Part shown: piece by piece, positions 51,514 to 60,509 of the stretch
Layout of the letters: the number at the start of each line of letters is the position of its first letter
How positions within the stretch are numbered: position 1 is the first letter of the stretch
Assembly: GCF_022213065.1 (NCBI RefSeq)
Contig: NZ_JAKLJA010000013.1
Location: 1-64,000 of the forward strand
Length of the DNA stretch: 64,000 bases
From: Paraburkholderia tagetis
Lineage (GTDB): Bacteria > Pseudomonadota > Gammaproteobacteria > Burkholderiales > Burkholderiaceae
Direction of reading: 5' to 3'
Notes under the pieces: generated by a model
Seen by the model: the letters and a program-made list of their open reading frames with translations, nothing else
Databases searched by the model: none
What the model was told of the DNA's origin: nothing
Position numbers and translations under genes: made by a program

Positions 51514-53976
51514 CTATGCGTGGTTCTTCGTCGGCACGTTCTGCACCAGCAGCGTGCGCGGATTCGAAAGCGTGACGCCGGCGGCCCGCAATTGCTTGAG
51601 GATCGCGTACAGCAGATCGCTCTTGGTCGATGCAGCGATGCGCGGGCTGCCGACATAGCCCGTCACGCTGAGCGTGATGCCGTCCGGCGTGAGCTGGCTG
51701 AACATCACCGAAGGCGCGGGCGTCTCCAGCACCGCCGAGTGCTCGCGAAAAACGCCGAGCAGCAGGTCGCGCACCTGCTCCGGGTCGGTATCCAGCGGAA
51801 ACGTCAACACCAGCGTGGCGACGCCCTGGGTGCTGTCGCCCATCGTGACGTTGCGCACGTTTTGCGAAATCAGCTGCGAATTGGGCACGATCATCGTCGA
51901 GCGGTCGGGTAGCTGAATCTCCGTGGCGCGCACGTTGATGCGGCGAATATCGCCTTCCACGCCCGCAATGCTGATCATGTCGCCCACCTTCACGGGCCGC
52001 TCGGTCAGCAGAATCAGGCCCGAGACGAAGTTCTTCACGATCTCCTGGAGGCCAAAGCCGATACCGACCGAGAGCGCGCTCACGATCCACGCGAGGCTGT
52101 CCCAGCGCACGCCGAGCAGCGAGAGCGTCATCAGCACCAGCAGCACGTAGCCCACGTTCGTAAAGAGCGTGATGAGCGACATGCGCATGCCCGGGTCCAT
52201 GCCGAGCGCGGGCATGAATTCCCGGTCGAGCCAGCGGCGCACCGAGCGCAACAGGTAGAAGCCGACCCCGAGCCCGATCACGGCGTTGGTGATGCGGGCG
52301 GGCATGATATTGAGGCTCTTCAGCCGCTGCCCGCCAATGATGCCGATGAAGCTGTTGAGCAGGTCCGCCGGCGTCGTGCCGAAGCCGCCCGTGAGCAGCG
52401 CCACGACCGCGAGCAGCATCAAGAGGCTCGTGCCGAGGCCCGAGAGCACGGTCTGCACCTGTTCGAGATGCTTGTCGTCGAGGCCGAGCAGATTCTTCAA
52501 CTGCTGGCCCGATGAGAGATTCGCGCTAAAGAGGCTCGCGCAGATATCGCGGTTCAGTTGCATGAGCACGTAGATGCCGCACAGCACGATTTCGAACCAC
52601 ACCAGCTCGTAGGTAATGAAGCGCGCCACGGTGATATAGCCAATCGCCAGCGCGAACAGCGAGGCGATGATCGCAAGCGCGGTGCCGGCATGAATCAGCC
52701 CCGCCACCGTGGAGTGCGTTTCCGGCGCTTCGCCGGCAGCGGCAAGCTCGTTGCGCACGCGGTTCGCGCGCAGCAGCGCCGCGCCGATGGTCAGCGCGGT
52801 GACGAGCGATACGAGGCCGCGGCCGAGCAGCGTGACCGAGAGGCTCGTGTCGACGATGCGGTTGACCGCCTCCACGGCGCCCGACACGAACAGCAGCGCC
52901 GCGAGCGTGCTCGGAAACGGCCGCAGGGCGCGCGCCACCTGATCGGCCAGCGCGGGCAGCCGCCACGACGGATGATGCGTGCACAGCAGCGCGCGGCCGA
53001 GCCCCGAGATCAGCGCGCAAGTCAGCGTGAGCTTCGTGACCTCGTCCCACAGGTCGCTCAGCGCGGGGGTGAGCTCGAAGTGGCGCGCGAGCGCCAGATA
53101 GAGGATCTGTAGCGCGACGGCCGTTGCAAGCAGCGTGGAGATGGCCGTCGACAACGCCAGCGCGCTGCGCCGCAAACGCGTCGCGGGCAGGCAATTGAGG
53201 CAGAACCACGCGAGCCCGCGCTGCACGAGCTTGCGGCCGCCGAGCCAGATCACGAGCGCGCCGGCCAGCAGCAGCGAAGTCAACCCACGCTGCCCCGGTT
53301 GCCAGACCGAGCGCAGCATCGCGCGCACCTGTGCGTCGAACGCGTCGAGGCGCTGGCCGTCTTCGGGAGAGCGGTGCATGAGCGGCACCCAGAACTGCGC
53401 GCTGAAGATGCCGCTCGAGCGCAGCGCGAGCTGGTTCTTCAGCAAGCCGCGATGCAGCTTCGCAAACTGCGCGGACAGGATGTCGAGATTGGCCTTCTGG
53501 TCGTCGGCCAGCTTCAGTACCGCATCGATCTGGTCCTTGCGCGCAGTCAGGCTGGCGCGCTGGCGGGCGACCGCCTCGGTGCCGGGCGTTTCACCCGACA
53601 CGGGCGCCGGCCCAAGCACGTCGAGCTGCGCCTGAGTCTGCGCGCGCAGCGGAACGATCTGGCTGCGCAATTTATCGACGTCGGTGCTCAGTTGCTGGGT
53701 CGCGTCGGAGAGCGCGTCGAGATCCTTGCTGTTGTTCGAGGCCGAAGTCTGCTGCTTGATGCTGTCCTGCTTGGCCTGCGTCTGCTTGAGCTGCGCGAGC
53801 GCTTCGGTCAGCGAAATGGGGGGCGGCGTGGCGTCCACACTGCTTGCGCTCGGGGCGGTCACGGCCGCGGCCGGAAATGCCGACGCGGTGGAAACCGATA
53901 CGAGAGACAAAAGCGGGGACAAAAGCGCGATCAGCGCAATCCGGCGCGCGAAAGCGGAAAGTCGTTGTAATGCCAT
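51514..53976 (-). CDS. Large MscS-family mechanosensitive channel with DUF3772 domain
   Basis: 820 residues. A signal peptide (IALIALLSPLLSLVSVSTAS) precedes a periplasmic region with coiled coil (LKQTQAKQDSIKQQTSASNN) typical of DUF3772, then about nine membrane helices, and a C-terminal MscS core (SVGIGFGLQEIVKNFVSGLI, LLTERPVKVGDMI, PDRSTMIVPNSQLISQNVRN). It gates ions and solutes on hypo-osmotic shock in the inner membrane. The start at 53976 is chosen for the signal peptide. The long upstream frame (to 54210) would abolish it. Confidence 0.9.
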   Translation of the reverse strand: MALQRLSAFARRIALIALLSPLLSLVSVSTASAFPAAAVTAPSASSVDATPPPISLTEALAQLKQTQAKQDSIKQQTSASNNSKDLDALSDATQQLSTDVDKLRSQIVPLRAQTQAQLDVLGPAPVSGETPGTEAVARQRASLTARKDQIDAVLKLADDQKANLDILSAQFAKLHRGLLKNQLALRSSGIFSAQFWVPLMHRSPEDGQRLDAFDAQVRAMLRSVWQPGQRGLTSLLLAGALVIWLGGRKLVQRGLAWFCLNCLPATRLRRSALALSTAISTLLATAVALQILYLALARHFELTPALSDLWDEVTKLTLTCALISGLGRALLCTHHPSWRLPALADQVARALRPFPSTLAALLFVSGAVEAVNRIVDTSLSVTLLGRGLVSLVTALTIGAALLRANRVRNELAAAGEAPETHSTVAGLIHAGTALAIIASLFALAIGYITVARFITYELVWFEIVLCGIYVLMQLNRDICASLFSANLSSGQQLKNLLGLDDKHLEQVQTVLSGLGTSLLMLLAVVALLTGGFGTTPADLLNSFIGIIGGQRLKSLNIMPARITNAVIGLGVGFYLLRSVRRWLDREFMPALGMDPGMRMSLITLFTNVGYVLLVLMTLSLLGVRWDSLAWIVSALSVGIGFGLQEIVKNFVSGLILLTERPVKVGDMISIAGVEGDIRRINVRATEIQLPDRSTMIVPNSQLISQNVRNVTMGDSTQGVATLVLTFPLDTDPEQVRDLLLGVFREHSAVLETPAPSVMFSQLTPDGITLSVTGYVGSPRIAASTKSDLLYAILKQLRAAGVTLSNPRTLLVQNVPTKNHA

Positions 53977-54097
53977 GGAGCTTTCAAATATTACAGGTGA
54001 GTTCGCGTACAGAATTATGCACTGACTGCTACGCGCACTACCGCTCCATGAACCGCCCCCAAAAAGACCGGATAAGACCCGATAAGGCCTCAATTTT

Positions 54098-54940
54098 TTA
54101 TGACGCGCGAATATCGGCGTTTGCCGCCGCGCGAATTCCGACGGCGACACCGGCATTCGCCAGCGCATCGCACGCATGGCTGCACAGATCGTCGGCGGCG
54201 TGGGAGTCATCGGGCTTGCGCACCCACGCGCCGATGCGCAGCCGCACGCCGCCCTCGGGCGGATAGCAGTCGACCGCGACCGTGGGCGCGAGTGTGGTCC
54301 CCGCCAGCACGCGCGGTTCGGCGGCCACCATCTTCGTTATCTCGCCGATGGCCGCATCCACCTGGTCGCGGCGTGCGAGATCGACCTTCACCTCGACGCG
54401 AAGCGTGCCGCCGCTGCTGTAATTGATGACGGGATTGCTCCAGATCTGGCTGTTCGGCACGAAGACGATGTTGCCGTCGCCGCGTTCGATGCGCGTCGTG
54501 AAGAGGCCCACTTCGCGCACGACGCCCGCTGCGGCGCCGCTGCCTTCGATCACGTCGCCGGTGCGAAACGGGCGCAGCAACAGCAGCATGATGCCGGCCG
54601 CGATGTTTTGCAGTGTGCCCTGCAGCGCGAGGCCAATCGCGAGACCGGCGGCGCCCAGTGTCGCGAGCACGCTTGCCGTGGCGATGCCGACTTCGCTCAA
54701 CGCCGCGATGATCGCGACGATGCGGATGGCCCATGACGCGATGCCGGCAAGCATCGGCGCCAGCGTGGGGTCCGCGTGCGAGCGTATCAGCATACGGGCG
54801 AAGAGCCGCGCGATTCGGGTGGAGACCCACCAGCCAATCGCGAGAATCAGCACCGCAACGATCAGATGCAGAATGTCGTGCGTCAGCGAGGTGATCAGCG
54901 ACGGTTGAAAATGGAACAGGCGATTGAAGAATTCGTCCAT
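54098..54940 (-). CDS. Small-conductance mechanosensitive channel (MscS family)
   Basis: 280 residues, three membrane helices and the classical pore-lining TM3 GAAGLAIGLALQGTLQNIAA, with the beta domain VIEGSGAAAGVVREVGLFTT and IVFVPNSQIWSNPVINYS. This is the short MscS type of E. coli. It lies upstream of the large MscS gene, same strand, 121 bp apart. Confidence 0.92.
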   Translation of the reverse strand: MDEFFNRLFHFQPSLITSLTHDILHLIVAVLILAIGWWVSTRIARLFARMLIRSHADPTLAPMLAGIASWAIRIVAIIAALSEVGIATASVLATLGAAGLAIGLALQGTLQNIAAGIMLLLLRPFRTGDVIEGSGAAAGVVREVGLFTTRIERGDGNIVFVPNSQIWSNPVINYSSGGTLRVEVKVDLARRDQVDAAIGEITKMVAAEPRVLAGTTLAPTVAVDCYPPEGGVRLRIGAWVRKPDDSHAADDLCSHACDALANAGVAVGIRAAANADIRAS

Positions 54941-55108
54941 GGTCGGCGGTCGATGAGTGGCGATGGTCGCGCAAGATAACAAGGACAGCACACGATCTCA
55001 CGCATGGCATCTGATCCATCGCAGCAGGTATCATGCCTGCGGCCATCCGGCGCCCCGCGATACGACTTGCCAGGCAGACCCACGAAACATCCCGCGATAA
55101 CGATACGA

Positions 55109-56404
55109 ATGAATGTCAACGCAAAAACGCCCGAACCCGCCCCGCTGCTGCGCAAGTCGATGGGCGCTTTGCGATCGACCGCGCTTTGGGGGCCCGGCAT
55201 ACTCGTCATGCTGGCGGACTGCGATGCGGGCAACATCGTCACGGCGGCGCAAAGCGGCGCGCAATGGGGAGTACGGCTGCTGCCGTTGCTGATCGCGCTC
55301 ATTCCGCTGCTTTACATGATTCAGGAGCTCAGCGTGCGGCTCGGCATTTTCTCCGGCAAGGGACACGGGGAATTGATCCGCCAGCACTTCAGCCCGATCT
55401 GGTCATGGATCACGGCACTCGGGCTCGTCGTTGCCGTGTTCGGCTCGCTCATCACCGAGTTCACGGGCGTAGCGGGCGTCGGCGAAATGTATGGCCTGTC
55501 GCGCAACGTCACGCTCCCCATCGCGGTCTGCGTCCTGCTCGGCATCGTGCTGACGGGATCGCACAAACGCGTGGACCGCGCGGCGATGTTGATCGGCGCG
55601 CTCGAACTCGCGTTCTTCGTGGTGGCCTGGCGTGCCCATCCCGACCCCCGCACCCTCGCCCGGCAACTTCACGATTTGCCGCTCGCGCAACCGCAATTTC
55701 TCTGGCTCGCCACGGCGCTCATCGGCGCCACCTTCAATCCGTGGATGGTCTTCTATCAGCAGGCCGCGGTCGCGGACAAAGGACTCACCGCGCGCGACTA
55801 TCGCACCGCGCAGGTCGAGACCGCTGTGGGCGCGGTCATCACGCAACTGCTCACGGGCACCATCCTCGTGGCGGCAGCGGCAACGCTCGGACATGCGAGC
55901 GCGCATGCTGGCCAGCATCTGGGCGAACACATGGGCGAGCAGCGAGGCCTGCAGAGCATCGGCGACATCAGCCACGCGCTATCGGCCGTCGTGGGCTCGC
56001 AAGCGGGGCGGCTGCTGTTCGGTGCCGGCGTGCTTGGCGCTTCGCTCGTGGCTGCCCTCGTCTGCTCGCTCGCCCTCGCATGGGGGCTCGGCGAGTTTGC
56101 CGGCTATCGAAGCTCGCTCGAACAACGGCCGTCCCGCATGCCGTGGTTTTACGGCGTCTATGCGGCGGCGGTGGCAGGCAGTGCCTTCCTTGTCTGTCTC
56201 GCGCCCGATCTCGTGGCATTGAACGTCGCAGTGCAGGTGATCAATGCCGTCATGCTTCCGCTCGTGGTGGGCTTGCTGGTCGTGCTCGCGCTCGTGGCAC
56301 TGCCCCGGCCGCATCGGCCGCGTGGCGCGTATTTGTGGCTCGTGTGCGGCTGCGCAGCGATAGTGAGCATCGCAGGGCTGGCCGGCGCCGTGGCGGGCTG
56401 GTAG
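55109..56404 (+). CDS. NRAMP-family divalent metal transporter (divergent)
   Basis: 431 residues, about 11 helices. The TM1 metal site, usually DPGN, reads DAGN (ADCDAGNIVTAAQSG, Asp39). The TM6 site, usually MPH, reads NPW (GATFNPWMVFYQQ, Asn210), so the methionine selecting soft transition metals is missing. Such changes are known in NRAMP relatives that carry other metals. It belongs to a subgroup whose substrate I cannot assign. The start is a guess between several codons; ATG 55109 lacks a clear ribosome binding site. Confidence 0.8.
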   Translation: MNVNAKTPEPAPLLRKSMGALRSTALWGPGILVMLADCDAGNIVTAAQSGAQWGVRLLPLLIALIPLLYMIQELSVRLGIFSGKGHGELIRQHFSPIWSWITALGLVVAVFGSLITEFTGVAGVGEMYGLSRNVTLPIAVCVLLGIVLTGSHKRVDRAAMLIGALELAFFVVAWRAHPDPRTLARQLHDLPLAQPQFLWLATALIGATFNPWMVFYQQAAVADKGLTARDYRTAQVETAVGAVITQLLTGTILVAAAATLGHASAHAGQHLGEHMGEQRGLQSIGDISHALSAVVGSQAGRLLFGAGVLGASLVAALVCSLALAWGLGEFAGYRSSLEQRPSRMPWFYGVYAAAVAGSAFLVCLAPDLVALNVAVQVINAVMLPLVVGLLVVLALVALPRPHRPRGAYLWLVCGCAAIVSIAGLAGAVAGW

Positions 56405-56454
56405 GAGAAGGTTCGCCGGACGCCGCCGCGACCACGCGTGACGAGCGCTCGCCC

Positions 56455-56586
56455 ATGCTTGCGCAACGACTCCCGCAGTCGCCGCGCCGCGAGCGCCTGG
56501 TGCCGCAATGGAATCATGCGTACTGGGTCGCGATTTTCGTCGCGGCACTGGGTGCGTTCGCACCGGGTTTGCTGGTGCTGGATTGA
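56455..56586 (+). CDS. Possible small membrane protein, 43 residues
   Basis: MLAQRLPQSPRRERLVPQWN, then one hydrophobic segment (WVAIFVAALGAFAPGLLVLD). There is no strong ribosome binding site. It lies 50 bp after the NRAMP gene. Support is limited to a plausible arginine-rich N-terminus plus helix. Confidence 0.35.
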   Translation: MLAQRLPQSPRRERLVPQWNHAYWVAIFVAALGAFAPGLLVLD

Positions 56587-56676
56587 GCGGCGCCCGGGAT
56601 GCCCTGCACATCCGCTTCGCCAGTCGGCCGCTGCCGACCTATCATGTTTAGATCGCATCGCAAGGGAGCGCGTCAG

Positions 56677-56877
56677 ATGAACCGTTTCCTGATTCTCGCC
56701 GGCATCGTTTGCCTGCTCGCCGGCCTCGGGTGGCAATGGCTCCTGCGCTTCCCTTTCGGCCGGCTGCCCGGCGACGTTCATATTGTCACGGACGGCCTCG
56801 ACTTCTATTTCCCGATCGTCACCGGCATCCTCGTTTCGGCCGTGGTGTCCGTGCTGCTCTGGATCTTGAAGCACTGA
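56677..56877 (+). CDS. DUF2905-family small membrane protein
   Basis: 66 residues: a first helix FLILAGIVCLLAGLGWQWLL, the conserved FPFGRLPGDVHIVTDGLDFY loop, and a second helix FPIVTGILVSAVVSVLLWIL. This is the DUF2905 pattern exactly; function unknown. GGGAG lies upstream of the ATG. Confidence 0.88.
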   Translation: MNRFLILAGIVCLLAGLGWQWLLRFPFGRLPGDVHIVTDGLDFYFPIVTGILVSAVVSVLLWILKH

Positions 56878-56985
56878 GCATAACGTCGCCCGCCATCGCG
56901 GCGCATGGGTCAACCGTTGCCAAGCCGATGCACAGCGCATAATCTCGCGGTAGAGACGCCCTCGATATACGGCCCCTATACTCCC

Positions 56986-57017
56986 CGCCAGTATTGAACT
57001 ATACTGGCGCCCAGTAT
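56986..57017. promoter_or_regulatory. FrmR operator region with two overlapping inverted repeats
   Basis: CGCCAGTAT-TGAACT-ATACTGGCG (56986-57009) and ATACTGG-CGC-CCAGTAT (57001-57017) share the middle ATACTGG arm. They sit 20-50 bp before the frmR start, the place where FrmR-type repressors bind AT-flanked GC-rich sites. Cooperative binding is inferred. Confidence 0.75.
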
Positions 57018-57035
57018 CACCATTCCGGTAACGCC

Positions 57036-57311
57036 ATGCCCCATTCCCCCGAAGAAAAAAAACGCGTCCTTACGCGCGTGCGCAAAGTGCGCGGGCAGCT
57101 GGACGCGCTCGAGCGCGCGCTCGAAGAAGGCGCGGACTGCGCTCCCGTACTGCAGCAACTGGCGGCTATCCGCGGCGCCATCAACGGGGTCATGGCTGGC
57201 GTGCTCGAAAGCCACCTGCGCGAAGAGTTCACGCAACTGACTGGAACCACGGAGTCCGCGTCGGGTTCGATCGACGATGTCGTCACCCTCGTCCGAACCT
57301 ATTTGCGCTAG
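57036..57311 (+). CDS. frmR: Formaldehyde-sensing repressor FrmR (CsoR/RcnR family)
   Basis: 91 residues, all-helical. Pro2, Cys35 and His60 are present in the positions that E. coli FrmR uses (formaldehyde crosslinks Pro2 to Cys35). The DUF156 signature is KKRVLTRVRKVRGQLDALER. On formaldehyde binding it leaves the operator and frmA is expressed. It is 43 bp ahead of frmA, an frmRA operon. Confidence 0.92.
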   Translation: MPHSPEEKKRVLTRVRKVRGQLDALERALEEGADCAPVLQQLAAIRGAINGVMAGVLESHLREEFTQLTGTTESASGSIDDVVTLVRTYLR

Positions 57312-57354
57312 GTCTCCGCCCGCAGCCGTTCGACTAAATTTTTTAAGGATTGCT

Positions 57355-58464
57355 ATGAAATCACGTGCCGCAGTCGCATTCGAGGCGGGCAAGCCGCTCC
57401 AGATCGTCGAAATCGATGTCGAGCCGCCCAGGAAGGGCGAAGTGCTGGTGAAGATCACGCATACGGGCGTTTGCCACACCGACGCCTTCACGCTTTCCGG
57501 CGACGATCCGGAAGGCCTCTTCCCCGTCGTGCTGGGCCACGAAGGCGCCGGCATTGTCGTTGAAGTGGGCGAAGGCGTGACCAGCGTGAAGCCCGGCGAT
57601 CATGTGATTCCGCTCTACACCGCCGAATGCGGCGAGTGTCTGTTCTGCAAGAGCGGCAAGACCAACCTGTGCGTGTCCGTGCGCGCCACCCAGGGCAAGG
57701 GCGTGATGCCCGACGGCACCACCCGATTCAGCTACAACGGCCAGCCCATCTATCACTACATGGGCTGCTCCACGTTCAGCGAATACACCGTGGTGGCCGA
57801 GGTCTCGCTCGCCAAGGTCAACCCGCAAGCCAATCCGGAACAAGTCTGCCTGCTGGGCTGCGGCGTGACCACGGGCCTGGGGGCGGTGAAGAACACGGCC
57901 AAGGTGCAGGAAGGCGACACGGTTGCCGTGTTCGGCCTCGGCGGCATTGGCCTCGCTGTGATCCAGGGCGCCAAGATTGCCAAGGCGGGCCGCATCATTG
58001 CCGTGGACACCAATCCCGGCAAATTCGATCTGGCGCGTGCCTTCGGGGCAACGGACTGCATCAATCCCAAGGACTCGGAAAAACCCATCCAGCAGGTGAT
58101 CGTCGAGATGACGGGCTGGGGCGTCGATCACAGCTTCGAATGTATCGGTAACGTCAACGTGATGCGTGCGGCGCTCGAATGTGCGCATCGCGGCTGGGGC
58201 CAGTCGGTGGTGATCGGCGTGGCCGGCGCGGGCCAGGAGATCTCCACGCGCCCGTTCCAGCTCGTGACGGGCCGCCGCTGGCTGGGCACGGCCTTCGGTG
58301 GTGTAAAGGGCCGCTCGGAACTGCCGGGCATGGTGGAAGATGCCATGGCGGGCAAGATCCAGCTCGCACCGTTCGTTACGCATACGAAGCCGCTCACGGG
58401 CATCAACGAAGCGTTTGATTTGATGCACGAAGGCAAGTCGATCCGCACCGTCGTTCACTATTAG
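57355..58464 (+). CDS. frmA: S-(hydroxymethyl)glutathione dehydrogenase (class III alcohol dehydrogenase)
   Basis: 369 residues. It oxidises S-hydroxymethylglutathione, the formaldehyde adduct, to S-formylglutathione with NAD. Zinc ligands: Cys in GVCHTDAFTLSG, His-Glu in LGHEGAG, and the structural site AECGECLFCKSGKTNLC. The Rossmann motif is VAVFGLGGIGLAVIQGAK. A typical class III enzyme length. No S-formylglutathione hydrolase (frmB) is present directly downstream, where repeat copy C starts instead. AAGGA lies upstream of the ATG. Confidence 0.95.
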   Translation: MKSRAAVAFEAGKPLQIVEIDVEPPRKGEVLVKITHTGVCHTDAFTLSGDDPEGLFPVVLGHEGAGIVVEVGEGVTSVKPGDHVIPLYTAECGECLFCKSGKTNLCVSVRATQGKGVMPDGTTRFSYNGQPIYHYMGCSTFSEYTVVAEVSLAKVNPQANPEQVCLLGCGVTTGLGAVKNTAKVQEGDTVAVFGLGGIGLAVIQGAKIAKAGRIIAVDTNPGKFDLARAFGATDCINPKDSEKPIQQVIVEMTGWGVDHSFECIGNVNVMRAALECAHRGWGQSVVIGVAGAGQEISTRPFQLVTGRRWLGTAFGGVKGRSELPGMVEDAMAGKIQLAPFVTHTKPLTGINEAFDLMHEGKSIRTVVHY

Positions 58465-58545
58465 AGTCGGTTTGTGCTGGCCGCCAGGAGCGGGGGAATC
58501 GTGGCGGCCTGCACTGTGGTTTTTTTTGTATTTCGTGTTGCTTTT

Positions 58546-59109
58546 TCGCGTTTCCTTGCATTCGCGGTGGTCTATTAGCGTTGCCCCTGTGCGGGGCGGC
58601 ACCTACTTTTCTTTGCAGCCGCAAAGAAAAGTAGGCAAAAGAAAGCGGCTCACACCGCTAGTGTGACGCAGTACACCACTCGCCTTTAATCGGAGCGGTT
58701 CCGGAGCGTCTGTCGCCACGCGCCGTACAACAGAGTGACTAAGGGCTCATACCTCCGGCGGCGCTGCGCGCGCCGTGGGGCATAACCCAAAACCAGAGGA
58801 ATGCATACGAATTGATGCAGCGCATGCGTATTCGAGTGCCCAGGCAGAACCCCTGGTTTCCCTTGCATACCCGACCGCTGCGCGCGTAGCGAGCAGCGGG
58901 ATGAATGAGTCCTTTGTCACTCAGTTTGAAGGTGCGAGGTGACGGATGCCCCGGAACCACTTCGATAATGGGCAAGGGGTGGACGGCGTCACACTAGCGG
59001 TGTGAGCGGCTTTCTTTTGCCTACTTTTCTTTGCCGCTGCAAAGAAAAGTAGGTGCCGCCCCGCACAGGGGCAACGCTAATAGACCGACACGAATACAAG
59101 GAAACGCGA
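58546..59109 (-). repeat. Long palindromic intergenic repeat, copy C (complete, 564 bp, inverted core)
   Basis: Complete copy with the same arm structure as copy B: TCGCGTTTCC ends, GGGGCGGCAC block, the CTACTTTTCTTTGC hairpin, CAAAAGAAAGCGGCTCA. The core between the arms is in reverse orientation relative to A and B (the block reading ATGCCCCACGGCGCG in A and B is CGCGCCGTGGGGCAT here). It lies between frmA and the MFS gene, in an intergenic position as the others do. Confidence 0.9.
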
Positions 59110-59162
59110 CAATAGCAACCGCGAAAAACCAGGCACCTCTAACGTCCGACAGCCGCCGCGCC

Positions 59163-60488
59163 TTAACTTCCCACCGAGGCGCCAGCCCCACCACCATACA
59201 TACGCTCGAACCGAGCCCACGCAACGAGCGCCCCCATACCGAGCACCGCGAGGCAAACAATCGGCACGATCATCGGACCGAATGCGGTCCCGGTAACCTT
59301 GCCCGCAATCGGCATCAGATTCTGGCCGAAGAACCCGCCAAGATTGCCAATCGAGTTGATGGCCGCGACGCTGGCCGCCGCACGCGCGCCGGTGAAATAG
59401 CGCGGCGGCATCGACCAGAAGCACGGATAAAGCAGCGGAATGCACGCGCCGCCGAACACGAGCGCGATAAAACGCAACGACGTGGAAGGCAGCAAGAGGC
59501 TCAACAGAAAGCCCAACGCACCCAGCGCGGCAACAATGGAGATGGCGCGCAAAATGCTTTTCGCGCGGCGCAGTTTCCCCGGCAAATACAGCAGCAGCAA
59601 CACCGAGAGCGCCCACGGCAGCATGCTCAGCATGCCGTTCGTGCTGCTCGATACGCCGAACGACTTCACGAGCGTCGGCAGCCAGTAGGTCACGCCGTAA
59701 AGCGATGTCGACATCAGCATATAGGTCGCGGCAAACAGCATCACGCGCGGATCGAGCAGCGCCTTCCAGGGCTGCGAATGCTCCGCGTGCTCGGGCTGTT
59801 CGCGTTCGAGCGCAGCCGCGACGATGTCCTTCTCGTGCGCGCTCAGGAAGCCCGCCTCCCGATACGAAGCCGGCAGCAGCTTGAACACCGTGACGGCCAC
59901 CAGCACGGCGGGCAGGCCCGTGGCGATGAACACCCATTGCCAGCCCGCGAGCCCCCACACGCCGTTCAGGCTCAGCAGCCAGCCGCCGACGAGCGAGCCC
60001 AGCATGTTCGCCAGCGCGCTGCCGAGCGTGAACACGCCCAGCACGCGAGCGCGATAGCTTTGCGGAAACCACAGCGTGAGGTAATAGATCACGCCCGGAT
60101 AAAAACCGGCCTCGGCGATGCCAAGCGCGAGGCGCAGGCCGCAGAACACCTTCATCGAGGTCGTGAAGCCCATCAGCACGGTAATGACGCCCCACGTGAA
60201 CATGATGCGCGCGAGCCACACGCGCGCGCCGAAGCGATGCAGCGCGAGCGTGCTGGGCACTTCGAACAGCAGATAGCCGATGAAGAACAGCGACGACGCG
60301 AGACCAAACGCCGTCTCCGTCATATGGAGGCTATGCACCATCTGCAGCTTCGCGAAGCCGACGTTCTGCCGGTCGATGAAGGAAATCAGAAACATCACGA
60401 CGAGGATCGGCATCAGGCGCCGCGCGATCTTCGACATGATGAGCCGTTCCTCCGCGGGTTGGAGTTCGAGGGTTGAAGCGGCGTTCAC
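59163..60488 (-). CDS. MFS transporter (anion:cation symporter/phthalate type)
   Basis: 441 residues, 12 helices with the central loop HEKDIVAAALEREQPEHAEH. The N-terminal pattern LMPILVVMFLISFIDRQNVG, then LFEVPSTLALHRFGARVWLA and RLALGIAEAGFYPGVIYYLT, is that of ACS-family transporters (ExuT, NanT-like, phthalate/tartrate type), which import organic anions with protons. The gene follows the substrate-binding protein gene by 21 bp, so the two are one transcript. Confidence 0.88.
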   Translation of the reverse strand: MNAASTLELQPAEERLIMSKIARRLMPILVVMFLISFIDRQNVGFAKLQMVHSLHMTETAFGLASSLFFIGYLLFEVPSTLALHRFGARVWLARIMFTWGVITVLMGFTTSMKVFCGLRLALGIAEAGFYPGVIYYLTLWFPQSYRARVLGVFTLGSALANMLGSLVGGWLLSLNGVWGLAGWQWVFIATGLPAVLVAVTVFKLLPASYREAGFLSAHEKDIVAAALEREQPEHAEHSQPWKALLDPRVMLFAATYMLMSTSLYGVTYWLPTLVKSFGVSSSTNGMLSMLPWALSVLLLLYLPGKLRRAKSILRAISIVAALGALGFLLSLLLPSTSLRFIALVFGGACIPLLYPCFWSMPPRYFTGARAAASVAAINSIGNLGGFFGQNLMPIAGKVTGTAFGPMIVPIVCLAVLGMGALVAWARFERMYGGGAGASVGS

Positions 60489-60509
60489 TATGGACTCCTT
60501 GTGGTTTTG

